A stretch of DNA of 64,000 nucleotides. Source: Pisaster brevispinus (taxonomy: Eukaryota > Echinodermata > Asteroidea > Forcipulatida > Asteriidae). Made by a program: the position numbers and the translations under genes. Below are positions 34,601-41,143 of the stretch, in pieces. The DNA lies in the NCBI GenBank assembly GCA_023634235.1, contig JAMKCF010000012.1:62001-126000 (forward strand), given 5' to 3'. Each line of letters begins with the position of its first letter. The stretch's first letter is position 1. The notes under the pieces were generated by a model. That model did not search any database, was not told the origin of the DNA, and saw nothing but the letters and a program-made list of their open reading frames with translations.

Positions 34601-36960
34601 AAAATGTTTATTAATACTAAATACTCTCTACAATCATAAAACACTATGAAAATGTTTTGTAAACAATGTTACACTCCACACAGCGCACCTGGGGGGTCCT
34701 TACACAAGTGGAAAATTTGTTCCCACAGAGTTTCATGTGCGGAGTGTACACCACAAGTGTACAATGCATATGTACCATTGATTACAGTAGTAATGGTCTG
34801 ATGTTGGGATGTTGACCAATCTAAACATTTCCTCTAAATTTGTATGTGTTTTTACATATTTAACTTGAATAAGTGAACTTTGCATTTTTTATTCTATACT
34901 TGGAGATTTATCTTATGAATGTTAAAAATTGCAGTGTTTAAAAATTTGTATAATAGTGACTTTGTTTCTGACAAGAAAATTATTTACTTGCTGGGGATGA
35001 TGAATAAATTGAACTGATTTGACACATTGAATTAACCAAAGGAAGAAGCCTGTTTTGTGTACAAAACCATGATTGTGCCTCTTGCTTAAAAAAACCTGTC
35101 ATAACAATGGATGAAAAGGATAATTCTTTTGTTGATTTTTTCACTGTGTGTCTGGTGTGTACATGAATCCTAGAAAGATTTTAAGACTATTCTATTATTT
35201 TTTATTGTAAGTGTTATTAGTACCTTGTTAACTCTTGTAAATATTGTTATTGTACTGACATTTGTTATTGGGGTGTAGGTCAAATATTTTAAGCATCAGC
35301 ATTCAACATGTTCAAGAATAATCCTTCTTTGCAGCAGTATCTCTGGTCATACCTTTAACTCATAGCCTAATATTGTTTATTTACAGAATTGTACACTATG
35401 CTGTCCAAGGCCCAACGCCGCAGGATGGATGACCAACGTGGTCTTACCATTCGGAACTTGGAACTTCCAGACTTCTTGAAGAAACCGAACAAAGAAACAC
35501 AAAATCTTAGGTCCAAGAGTTCCCTTGGTGTTCCTTATCAGTTCAGTACACCAGAATTTCTACACAGTTATGAGTCTATACACTCTGCAGATAAAAAGCT
35601 GAGCTTCCAAGATAAGGCTGTGAGGTGTAAATCAACACCACCAACAACAAATCCAAATGACACTGGGTTTAGGGAAGGAATCATCCCATCACATTCACAA
35701 GCTGAGGAAGTGTTTGGCTGTAGAGGGCGCTACAGTGATATCACACCACAGACTTTTAATGAGTCAATGACGGCAATGGCTAGTGATGCATATGGCTATG
35801 ATGAAAGTGATATAGACATGATGGGCAGTAATTATGGTTTTAATAATTCATCACTGTTTTACAATGGTAATGTGCAAACAAACCAGAGTGCTAAGTTAAG
35901 TCCACGAGCCTATCCAACTGATCCATTTGTTAACCAGTTGGCTGATGAAAGTACTAAAGCAAGAGGTTATTCTGTAGAAATCTATGATGCTAATGTGAAT
36001 GAAGAACTATGTGCTGAACAAGTGTCTGATTTGGATCAAACATTAACTAAGTCAGTAGTAGAACAAGAATCGATCCTTCCTCCTCCTCCAGATGAGTTAG
36101 ACCGGACTCTGCATCTTGAAGAAGCAAATTATTCTCCTCCACCATCTTTGGCAAAGGATGAACCAATTCAGAAGAGCGATTTCAGTGACTTGATGTTTTC
36201 CTTGCCAGATAGAATGGGCACCATTCAAGGAAGCACACTTCCAGGCCATTATACAGACTTGTCTCATCAACCACTAACGGACATTGATTCTGTTGACTTT
36301 AGTACCAACCCACCATCCCCTGGACCTCCTTCACCTTCCACTCATGATCTTGTCATGACACCAAATTTGGAAGAAAACATAAATGAGCTTTCTCAAGGGC
36401 CTTTTGGTAACATGTCGTACAAGTTCCAACAAGAGTCTACTGAATGTACTTCAGTATGTGAAAGACCAGACGTTATTGAGTCATTGCACAAACCAGAGAA
36501 GTTCAACCCTTACATACAACCATTCCTACAACAAAATACCTGTACAAATAGCCCTTTGCCATACAGTACCTTACAACATACATATGATCAGACATCAAGG
36601 CATGGTACTTCAGAAACGAGCGTCTCATGTTATGGCTCTGCTCAGCAAGGTACCCCACAGTATACCTCAGAACGTCCTACTTCCCAACAAAATGCTTCAA
36701 AATACACTATGTCACACATGAGTCATGGTGTTGATCAAGGCATCTCTCATCAACCAGTCCAGCAGACGCCTTCTCTGCAAAGCACATGCGACAAAACAAT
36801 TTCCCAGGAAGATGTTTGTAACTCCAGCACCAGCCAAAGCAGAATGGTTGCAAACCATCACTGGAAGGATGGTAGTGGTGTACAGCAACCGAAAATTGAT
36901 CGTGAAAAGTGGGAGAAGGTTGTCAAGGATGGGCGCACAATGCGTGCAACCTTTGTATAA
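7637..36960 (+). CDS. RGS12: RGS12/RGS14-family regulator of G-protein signalling, 17 coding exons (gene-level entry)
   Basis: The predicted protein (about 1826 residues) would accelerate GTP hydrolysis by Gi/o-type Galpha through its RGS domain, bind GDP-Galpha-i through a GoLoco motif and bind Ras/Raf-type partners through tandem Ras-binding domains, as RGS12/RGS14 do. Domain order: PDZ about residues 20-95, PTB about 278-421, RGS about 815-932 with the conserved EEN, RBD1 about 1060-1130, RBD2 about 1133-1204, GoLoco about 1303-1325 with DDQRG, then a long Pro/Ser/Gln-rich tail. Coding exons: 7656-9827, 11663-11797, 18295-18316, 18778-18941, 19674-19760, 20168-20314, 20563-20781, 26702-26798, 27249-27299, 27544-27608, 30724-30888, 32437-32510, 33099-33222, 33654-33744, 34083-34231, 34416-34560, 35387-36960. 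All junctions are GT..AG and the reading frame stays open (5481 nt). The start ATG at 7656 follows an in-frame TAA at 7638. Human RGS12 is shorter (about 1450 residues); the extra length is mainly low-complexity linker and tail. Confidence 0.92.
7656..9827 (+). CDS. RGS12: RGS12-type gene, coding exon 1: PDZ and PTB domains
   Basis: This large exon encodes residues 1-724. The PDZ carboxylate-binding loop reads GYGF, followed by [15 protein letters not shown]. The PTB domain starts near [11 protein letters not shown] and includes [27 protein letters not shown] and CHVFIVDP, closely resembling RGS12. After the PTB comes a Ser/Asn-rich linker containing [15 protein letters not shown], like the SNSDSGIGN segment of vertebrate RGS12. 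Three related blocks of [11 protein letters not shown] type lie at about 9337-9470. The donor is AAG|GTACAT at 9827/9828. The exon probably starts at 7637 after an acceptor, with 19 bases of 5' UTR including a stop in frame with the ATG. Confidence 0.93.
9828..11662 (+). other. RGS12-type intron 1
   Basis: Intron with GT at 9828 and acceptor TTTTTGCAG before 11663. It holds the tRNA-Leu-like element and two diverged copies of one segment: about 9950-10340 and about 11170-11620. These share CATTTGAAATTTGT, CACCAACCTT, a GATTATT-GGAAC block and GTGGCAAAATAA-GGATGA in the same order. No coding exon recognised between. Confidence 0.55.
10608..10740 (+). repeat. tRNA-Leu-like SINE or tRNA pseudogene
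   Basis: The 5' part carries an A-box-like sequence (TGGCTGAGTGATAGTGCACTGG, split over 10611-10632). It is followed by GGACTCAAAT, resembling the anticodon arm of tRNA-Leu(CAA). A B box, GGTTCAAGTCC, is at 10717-10727, and AGTCACT at the end partly pairs with the 5' AGTGGCT. The segment between anticodon-like arm and B box is far too long for a functional tRNA. So this is either a tRNA-derived SINE head or a pseudogene. Confidence 0.65.
11663..11797 (+). CDS. RGS12: RGS12-type gene, coding exon 2
   Basis: Encodes 45 residues in phase 0 (residues 725-769), starting [20 protein letters not shown] and ending QTRGRE. It is basic and Ser-rich, between the PTB and RGS domains, with no named domain. 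Acceptor TTTTTGCAG, donor GAG|GTATGT. Confidence 0.85.
12320..12596. mobile_element. MITE with CAGGCCCGTAACCAGGA ends
   Basis: The left end is CAGGCCCGTAACCAGGA (12320-12336) and the right end, TCCTGTTATGGGCCTG (12581-12596), is its near reverse complement. The interior is G/C-run rich. CAGG-starting ends are seen in hAT-type MITEs, but I could not find an 8-bp target duplication. A related single end, CAGGCCTGTAACCAGGAT, lies at about 47700-47717. Confidence 0.6.
13743..14230. mobile_element. MITE with AGGTGTTCGTG ends
   Basis: The left end AGGTGTTCGTGCAC at 13743 and right end CACGAACACCT ending at 14230 are inverted copies (11 bp perfect, more with gaps), giving a 488-bp element without coding capacity. 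It shares its ends with the fold-back repeat at 4423-4453. No clear target-site duplication was found. Confidence 0.6.
15043..15070 (+). repeat. G-rich simple repeat
   Basis: A run of about 18 consecutive G, then GTGGGGTGGGAGG. Long G tracts are G-quadruplex-prone and prone to length errors in sequencing, so the exact length should not be trusted. Confidence 0.8.
16746..16755 (+). promoter_or_regulatory. TATA-box-like site upstream of the alternative RGS first exon
   Basis: TATAAAAAGG lies about 340 bases upstream of the alternative start codon at 17084. Such a site would place transcription start near 16775 and give a 5' UTR of about 300 bases. The match is good, but TATA-like words are common in AT-rich DNA, so this is suggestive only. 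Confidence 0.35.
17084..17158 (+). CDS. RGS12: RGS12-type gene, alternative first coding exon (short, RGS14-like isoform)
   Basis: ATG at 17084 opens 25 codons ([20 protein letters not shown], then LLAIR). They end at AGA|GTAAGT in phase 0, which matches the next exon at 18295, so a joined product would read SLAASDGEL into the RGS domain. RGS14, and short RGS12 isoforms, start just before the RGS domain, and LAVSDGEL is the corresponding RGS14 sequence. An in-frame TGA sits at 17054-17056. An internal-exon reading from a weak acceptor at 17062 is possible in the same frame, so use as a first exon is inference. Confidence 0.55.
17780..17915 (-). repeat. tRNA-derived SINE fragment, copy 1
   Basis: On the minus strand an A-box-like TGGTCTGGTGGTAAGACATC (17905-17886) is followed by the B box GGTTTGAATCC (17861-17851) and then a tail through CACAGGACTCGGGAAAGTAC to CAGTGC. 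This is tRNA-like spacing. A second copy of the tail and B box lies at 18055-18180. Confidence 0.7.
18055..18180 (-). repeat. tRNA-derived SINE fragment, copy 2
   Basis: Same minus-strand layout as the copy at 17780-17915: B box GGTTCAAATCC at 18132-18122 and the tail CACAGGCCTCAGGGAAGTAC toward 18058. The A-box end is degenerate. Two copies within 300 bases in the same orientation suggest a local duplication or a dimer. Confidence 0.65.
18295..18316 (+). CDS. RGS12: RGS12-type gene, coding exon 3 (22-nt microexon)
   Basis: TCACTGGCAGCTTCAGATGGAG, here residues SLAASDG plus one base, with acceptor TCAACAG and donor GGAG|GTAAGT. It enters in phase 0 and leaves in phase 1, matching both neighbours. 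Its product joins to give AASDGEL, equivalent to the TVSDGEL / AVSDGEL segment just upstream of the RGS domain in RGS12/RGS14. This makes the tiny exon convincing. Confidence 0.8.
18778..18941 (+). CDS. RGS12: RGS12-type gene, coding exon 4: start of RGS domain
   Basis: Phase 1 entry. Ends with [20 protein letters not shown] then FT, the first helices of the RGS domain; nearly identical to the [13 protein letters not shown] segment of RGS12/14. Donor ACG|GTAAAT. Confidence 0.92.
19674..19760 (+). CDS. RGS12: RGS12-type gene, coding exon 5: RGS domain
   Basis: Encodes [19 protein letters not shown] and more. It includes the Glu-Asn pair that contacts the Galpha switch region in RGS proteins. 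Acceptor AATAATAG, donor GAG|GTAAGT, phase 0 at both ends. Confidence 0.93.
20168..20314 (+). CDS. RGS12: RGS12-type gene, coding exon 6: RGS domain
   Basis: 49 residues from [17 protein letters not shown] through MFKVQQQQ, the central RGS helices including VNLDS. Phase 0 at both ends; acceptor GCATGCAG, donor CAG|GTGAGT. Confidence 0.92.
20563..20781 (+). CDS. RGS12: RGS12-type gene, coding exon 7: end of RGS domain and linker
   Basis: [20 protein letters not shown] and DCLLAEMAG complete the RGS domain. A Ser-rich and Lys-rich linker follows, ending GSKKK. Acceptor CATTAACAG, donor AAG|GTGAGA, phase 0. Confidence 0.92.
21111..21965 (+). repeat. tandem duplication, two copies of about 0.4 kb
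   Basis: Copy 1 (about 21111-21508) and copy 2 (about 21509-21965) share, in order: GATAGAT-ATGCA-GACTGCAT, CTCATGTGTAGT-ATCTTTGCAT, CATCTTTAAAACATT-ATTTTATT, TCAAATGTTACAT, AAAGAAATAATGG and CTAACAAGCTGAA. Copy 2 carries a 159-bp insertion (21535-21693) and lacks about 100 bases of copy 1. Confidence 0.75.
21535..21693. mobile_element. 159-bp MITE with 14-bp perfect terminal inverted repeats
   Basis: GACCCCTTGCATAT at 21535-21548 and ATATGCAAGGGGTC at 21680-21693 are exact reverse complements. The element interrupts the second copy of a tandem duplication; the uninterrupted first copy acts as the empty site. No target duplication can be read with confidence because the right flank is a T run. 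Confidence 0.75.
24735..24890. repeat. small inverted-end repeat (CCCTTACA ends), TG-repeat flanked
   Basis: CCCTTACACAC at 24735 and TATGTAAGGG ending 24890 are inverted ends, each abutting a GT/TG microsatellite. The interior (ACCCCACAGAGGA, AAAAGGGAATAATAGAACAA) recurs at about 41390-41500 and, more diverged, at 15205-15330 and 19040-19210. This defines a dispersed family of unknown type. Confidence 0.6.
26107..26461 (+). repeat. minisatellite, unit about 90 bp, about four copies
   Basis: Repeating blocks begin GGCAAACACAAAYTGAAGCT at about 26246, 26334 and 26426, and diverged at about 26107 and 26194. Alternating second halves (CATCTGGCAACTTCAACAAA versus CAACTGCAAGTTTAACAAAC) point to an older two-part unit. 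Lies 240 bases before coding exon 8. Confidence 0.75.
26702..26798 (+). CDS. RGS12: RGS12-type gene, coding exon 8
   Basis: Encodes [20 protein letters not shown] then [12 protein letters not shown]. The KKRK..LLPW segment corresponds to the EKKRKGAFFSW region of vertebrate RGS12 between the RGS domain and RBD1. Phase 0 in, phase 1 out. Confidence 0.85.
27249..27299 (+). CDS. RGS12: RGS12-type gene, coding exon 9
   Basis: Short linker exon, [17 protein letters not shown], phase 1 in and phase 1 out. Acceptor TTATTCCAG, donor TCAG|GTATTT. Supported by frame and splice sites only; no domain. Confidence 0.7.
27544..27608 (+). CDS. RGS12: RGS12-type gene, coding exon 10
   Basis: Linker exon [20 protein letters not shown] then GK. 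The acceptor region reads GAGAAG, a tandem NAGNAG site, so a 3-base longer form (adding one Glu) is possible in the same frame. Donor AAG|GTACAG, phase 0. Confidence 0.7.
28669..29203. mobile_element. MITE with 39-bp terminal inverted repeats
   Basis: The left end (28669-28707, starting GGGTACGTTCAGACGAGGAG) and right end (29165-29203) are reverse complements with 3 mismatches in 39 bases. The interior has no transposase. GGG ends and the TTA-like right flank would fit PIF/Harbinger, but the 3-bp target duplication is not clean, so superfamily is unassigned. Confidence 0.8.
29342..29726. mobile_element. fold-back element cluster with CGTTCAGACA ends
   Basis: CGTTCAGACACAG at 29342 is inverted at about 29414-29428 (CTGTGTGTCTGAACG) and again at about 29714-29726 (GCTGTCTGAACGC). 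GGTTTAAC / GTTAAACC words recur between them. The end sequence resembles that of the neighbouring 28669-29203 MITE (GTTCAGAC..GGAGTTAAAC), so the two may be related families, one possibly nested in the other. Confidence 0.55.
30636..30710 (-). mobile_element. 3' tail of a CR1/L2-like retroelement (minus strand)
   Basis: Read on the minus strand the sequence runs AAAGCGCTATATGAGAACTGC, then AAATTATTATTATTC. This is the GCGCTATATGA plus ATT-repeat ending common to CR1/L2-type elements and SINEs that use their tails. Only the extreme 3' end is present, 14 bases before coding exon 11. Confidence 0.6.
30724..30888 (+). CDS. RGS12: RGS12-type gene, coding exon 11: Ras-binding domain 1
   Basis: Encodes [20 protein letters not shown] then [12 protein letters not shown] and more, matching the first RBD of RGS12/14 (pattern: hydrophobic strand, PND/PDG turn, AGFT/AGFS, DIL). 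Phase 0 both sides; acceptor TTGTTGCCAG, donor GAG|GTTAGT. Confidence 0.9.
30889..32436 (+). other. RGS12-type intron 11
   Basis: 1.5-kb intron with no recognised exon, repeat or RNA gene. AT-rich; nothing else seen. Confidence 0.5.
32437..32510 (+). CDS. RGS12: RGS12-type gene, coding exon 12: end of RBD1
   Basis: Encodes [20 protein letters not shown] then RVVF and two bases. It completes RBD1 and leads into RBD2. Phase 0 in, phase 2 out; acceptor GTTGACAG, donor CAA|GTAAGT. Confidence 0.85.
33099..33222 (+). CDS. RGS12: RGS12-type gene, coding exon 13: Ras-binding domain 2
   Basis: [20 protein letters not shown] then [21 protein letters not shown]; the KP.K...EVLRPV..KY.L.L segment is a clear match to RBD2 of RGS12/14. 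Phase 2 in, phase 0 out. Confidence 0.92.
33654..33744 (+). CDS. RGS12: RGS12-type gene, coding exon 14: end of RBD2
   Basis: [20 protein letters not shown] then [10 protein letters not shown]; the SLDGQRV block is identical to vertebrate RGS12. Acceptor TTTTCTCAG, donor GGTG|GTGAGT, phase 1 out. Confidence 0.92.
34083..34231 (+). CDS. RGS12: RGS12-type gene, coding exon 15
   Basis: Linker between RBD2 and GoLoco: [20 protein letters not shown], then a Ser/Arg-rich part ending RLRRFSE. No domain. Phase 1 in, phase 0 out; donor GAG|GTGAGT. Confidence 0.82.
34416..34560 (+). CDS. RGS12: RGS12-type gene, coding exon 16
   Basis: Second linker exon, Gly/Ser/Arg-rich, ending [10 protein letters not shown], just before the GoLoco exon. 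The acceptor TTATTTCCAG and donor GAAG|GTAAGG are clean; phase 0 in, phase 1 out. Confidence 0.82.
35387..36960 (+). CDS. RGS12: RGS12-type gene, last coding exon: GoLoco motif and long C-terminal tail
   Basis: Opens with [20 protein letters not shown], the GoLoco motif with the D-Q-R triad that contacts GDP-bound Galpha-i. NLELPDFLK follows, as in RGS12/14. The remaining about 490 residues are low-complexity, with proline runs ([22 protein letters not shown]) and Ser/Gln/His-rich stretches, without a named domain. TAA at 36958-36960. The tail is longer than in human RGS12. Confidence 0.92.
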
Positions 36961-38110
36961 AATGTCTGCAGCCTTTGAAGGAATTAGATTACTATGTATA
37001 TTTTGCACAGCACTTAATAACACAACAAATGCAGGTTAGATTCTATTTTTGTACATAAACTTGACTTTTTCTTTTACAGTTTGTACCATTATTTATTAAT
37101 ATTTTGTTTCCAATAATTATAATATAACATGACATACAAGTACATTTCTCATTTATTCTAAAATTTAAGGAGTATGTTATTTTATGTCTAGCTTTTGTCA
37201 TACCAAACACTATTCATGTACAAAAACCATGCACTGAATTGAAATTGGTGCTGATCACTTTATTAAAGCGTAGCACTTAAATTATTTAAAGTCTTGAGAT
37301 AAAAAGGATTTTAAAAGGTTGTTTTTATCTAATATATTTATTACAAGGGGAATAACAAAAATGCCGCTTTGATGTTGACTTTGAATCATAACTTTCTTGA
37401 AAATTTCATTGTTACAAGTTTATTTGAAAAGATAACTACCAATTAGTGCTCTGACTCGGCTTTCACCAATTAGTTGAGTTGATACAGGTGTATGAACTTT
37501 TCATCTTAAAACACATGAAGGGCAAATTTGTTATCAAGATTTAGGGATGTTACCCATCCATATATCGATATATCGCTATATTTTTTAATTGTAGTACATG
37601 TACTGAGATAATGTAAACTTTTGAATCATTAAAACTAGGTTTGGTTACACAATTTAGCTATACTTTTTTTGTGAAGCTATAATGATAAATCCTTTCATTT
37701 ATTCCGTGTAACCATGTATTTATTTATAAAGCCGAGTTCTGTGTAAAGAGAACACTTGAAATCTTTTAGTACAAAGAAAGATTTCATTTTTCACTTTTTA
37801 TTTTTGTATTTTGTATTTTTATGTCACTTACTTTTATCGCCAGCCACTTTGATTAGACCACGGTGATCATGATGATTTATTTCATTATTTGAAGCTATAT
37901 TTTTAAGAGAAACATTGGTATCAATATGATATCTTGAGAACAATTAAACAAACCCAGATTATTTGCTGGATATGGAAATTTGTATTCATGATATTTCTTC
38001 CACATTTCCCCCTAATTTCTTTGCATTCTCCCTTGTAAATTGTGTAGCAAGTCAATTGAACAGCTGGCAGTATTTGAAATCTGTAAACTAAGGATCTTCT
38101 AACTAACTGT

Positions 38111-38133
38111 GTGGTGGTGGTGGTGGTGGTGGT
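38111..38133 (+). repeat. GGT trinucleotide microsatellite
   Basis: About seven to eight GGT units in the presumed 3' UTR or downstream flank of the RGS12-type gene. Confidence 0.85.
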
Positions 38134-40807
38134 TGACTAATCTTTCATGTAGTTGAGGGTGCATAGACAGCATAATGTATTCAGTAAACCATGTCAAAAA
38201 CTTGTTAAGTTTAATATCATGGTGTGGACAAGCAAATCGTATTCATTCAGAGTAATTCATAATCTAAATAATCAAGATTTATCTTAATAGTTGGCACACG
38301 CAAATTTGTTAGAAGAATACTACAGTATGCGCCTAAGTTCAAACCAAGACATGGATGGTTTCAGACCAGTTGAGATTGTGGCTTTACAGAGACTATTACT
38401 TATATTTATTGCTTCCATTCTAAGTTTGACCTGCAAGTGAAATTCGACCTGTGCAGATTAGATGCTAGTCATGTATTCAGTATTGCAGTGAAATAATAAA
38501 GAGAACAAAAATTTTTGTATTCTCATCCATTTTATAGAAATGACATATCAACATATGCAGTGTAAATAATAGGTACGGTATATCATTTGTAAATAAAAAG
38601 TTGTACAAACAAATAATTTTACAGCTAACATGGCTAACAGTTATTGTGGGAATGTCATTTTGTTTTAAACATATTTGGTATATGTGGATTTGAAAGATTA
38701 CATGCATGTAAAATTGTTAACAGGTGTACATTTGTTTGATACCAACATTTAACTATGAGTTTCCATTCATTACATGTATAAGTTTTGTTTTTTATTGTGT
38801 GATTCAAATATTAAAACTATCGTGTACATTTTGAGGTCAATTTAAGACAAGTTCAACAGACATTAGATGATGGCTTGTGCAAGGTTGTGGAGCATGTGCA
38901 TGTAAACTTCCAGTTTATATTGCAGATTTATGCGGTCAGATTTACCCTTGTTTTGCTGTAGGACTGCTGCGATAGATTTATATTAAAAACTTCATTCCCA
39001 CCTTTACGACAATCTTCCCCAAAATTAGGCGAGTGAAGTTATATACATGTACATATAGTTGCGTGACTAAAGATTATAAAGAATGAGAACTCTAGAGTTC
39101 GTGTAAATAGCAAAAGAACAATATTTAAACATGAATTATAGTCAGTCTAATATAACCAGCCAATGTATTTAATTGTTTTTAAACCTTTAATCATACATAT
39201 GTATATAAAGGAGTTGCTTGGTGTATGCTAGCTTGGGCTTTAAAGTTTATGAGACACATACAAGTGATATAGTATTTCAACAATTGGTGGAGAAAACGAA
39301 TGACTTTAAGATCATTGTAATCCAGGTAGTCCATTTTAATATTAAGTGTCTTATTTTGATATGATGTAGTTTGATACATTTTTATGTTTAGTTTGTGTAA
39401 ATCGCATTAAGGATCAAGGATTTCCTATAAATCGTTTACCACTCACCACTTTTACCAAATTATTCCACAGCATCATTCATGTCATTGCTTCAAGTAATCT
39501 CAACATGACTTTGGTAGTTAAAATTTCTTGTATAAGCCAAGTACAAACAAACAACAGTTAGTTAATATCAGGTGATCAAGTCGTATGATGTAGTTTAATA
39601 AATAATAGTTTATTTCGACAACATGACAAGAACAAATGGCCTGGTTGAATTTTAATTTTTAAACTGCAAAAATAAACCTTTATAACCAACATTTAAACAT
39701 TGGGACACATAAATAGTATAGATTTTTCCCAGTCATTTTTGGCAAAAGAGCTGCCAATGTTACTACTATTTCATTTTGTGCAAAATTGAAAGATCTTCAC
39801 ATCAGACATTTGATTCCCCTTAATGTGTAAGCAATTGGTCGTTTACGTCATGTGATCCAAAAAGATAACCATTCAACTAACGATCCACTCAAACAGCATC
39901 CAAATTCACAGCATCCAAATTCACAGTCAGCTTTTTCGCAGAAATCTCAACTTGCACCTTCCCTGCTAAATTGAATGCCAGTTTCCCATGGCTTAAAAGA
40001 ATAGCTTTTAAGTTTACTTGAATGTCATGCTACATACATTTGCATGCCTCAAAGTGAAAGTGAATGATGTTTTCAATTAAAGATGCAAAATTAGTTTAAT
40101 ACGAATGCATGGAGGTGAATATACAATGCTTTTTTTGCCGAAAATGACCTGGAAATCTTATATTAAAAATCTTTATACTTCATTTCCAAAGACACGGATG
40201 GCAATTTTTCTCATTGGTCAACAAACTTGTTTTCTAAATTGTAAATACATTGAAAATATTTCACAGCGTTAGAAGTTTTTCTGTCTGACTGAAATTCGTC
40301 ACAATAGAGCAAACATCATTCCAGTGATCTATTTCAACACTATAATAAACACAAACCAGTTTGCAAATGTTTTGTTTATTTCTGATTATGTATATAGATC
40401 CATTTGTATACATCTTACCAAAGGTCTTAAAATAAAAATTAACAAAAATTAGATTGATCAAGTGTAATTTCAGTTTTTCCAATAGTTAGGCATGTACATG
40501 TAGTCCAATTGGTTTTATATGTGCTTTGTTTATACATGTGCTTTGAGGCATTGCATGGTGGCAGAGCTGCAAACTCTCCCTGATTCTGCAGAATGTTCCC
40601 TGAAAGTAAATCAATCTTTCCATGTTCTGACAAACGAATTTGAAAATCACCCTGGTTATAGAAATGTTTCCCTATAATGTTAAATGTAATTCTAGATACC
40701 TCACAGATTGTTGTACAAAATCTCCCTGATTGCAAGATGCGTTGGCAGTTCTGCTTTGGTTTTGGTTTACATTCTTTGCCAAGTAGAAAATACTTCTGAT
40801 TTAGCAA

Positions 40808-40876
40808 AATAAAATAAATGAAATAAATGAAATAAATTAAATAAATGAAATAAATTAAATAAATAAATAAATAAAA
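40808..40876 (+). repeat. AAATAAATG/AAAT microsatellite
   Basis: Imperfect repeats of AAATAAATGA / AAATAAATTA passing into pure AAAT units. It lies about 150 bases beyond the CCDC125 stop codon. Confidence 0.85.
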
Positions 40877-41026
40877 GTTGCAATAATTTAAAAGGTAGCA
40901 CTGTAGCAGGAAAGGGTTTCATGCCCCTCCAACCAAACAACAGATCCCACATCCCTTCCCTGATTCCGATCCCCTTATTCCCATTCATATTTTAGGGGAC
41001 CTTTTCTAAATTACTCACAGTCTTGT

Positions 41027-41143
41027 TTATCCTTTACTGTATTCATTCAGTTGTTGCATTGTTTTCTCTAAATCTTGTGTTTTTCTTGCGAGCATCTTAG
41101 CTACCAGTCTCTGATGAACCAGAGCCTCTGTCTTGTCATTAAG
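41027..41143 (-). CDS. CCDC125: CCDC125 coding exon 11 (last)
   Basis: LNDKTEALVHQRLVAKMLAR then KTQDLEKTMQQLNEYSKG and TAA. Matches [24 protein letters not shown]; the protein ends about 70-80 residues earlier than human CCDC125 after this block. Confidence 0.9.
   Translation of the reverse strand, partial: LNDKTEALVHQRLVAKMLARKTQDLEKTMQQLNEYSKG

Larger units (their letters stand above)
36961..41026. other. 3' flanks of the convergent RGS12-type and CCDC125 genes
   Basis: No coding exon recognised. Candidate poly(A) signals for the plus-strand gene are AATAAA at 38495-38500 and 38592-38597; for the minus-strand gene, TTTATT (AATAAA on the minus strand) at 40375-40380. A GGT-repeat is at about 38111-38133, and a TAAA/TGAAA-type microsatellite at about 40810-40876. 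Short open frames here show no family resemblance. Confidence 0.5.

Noticed and set aside
36383..37039. Additional plus- and minus-strand frames over the last RGS12 exon
   Set aside because: Shadows of the Gln/His/Ser-rich coding tail in other frames.
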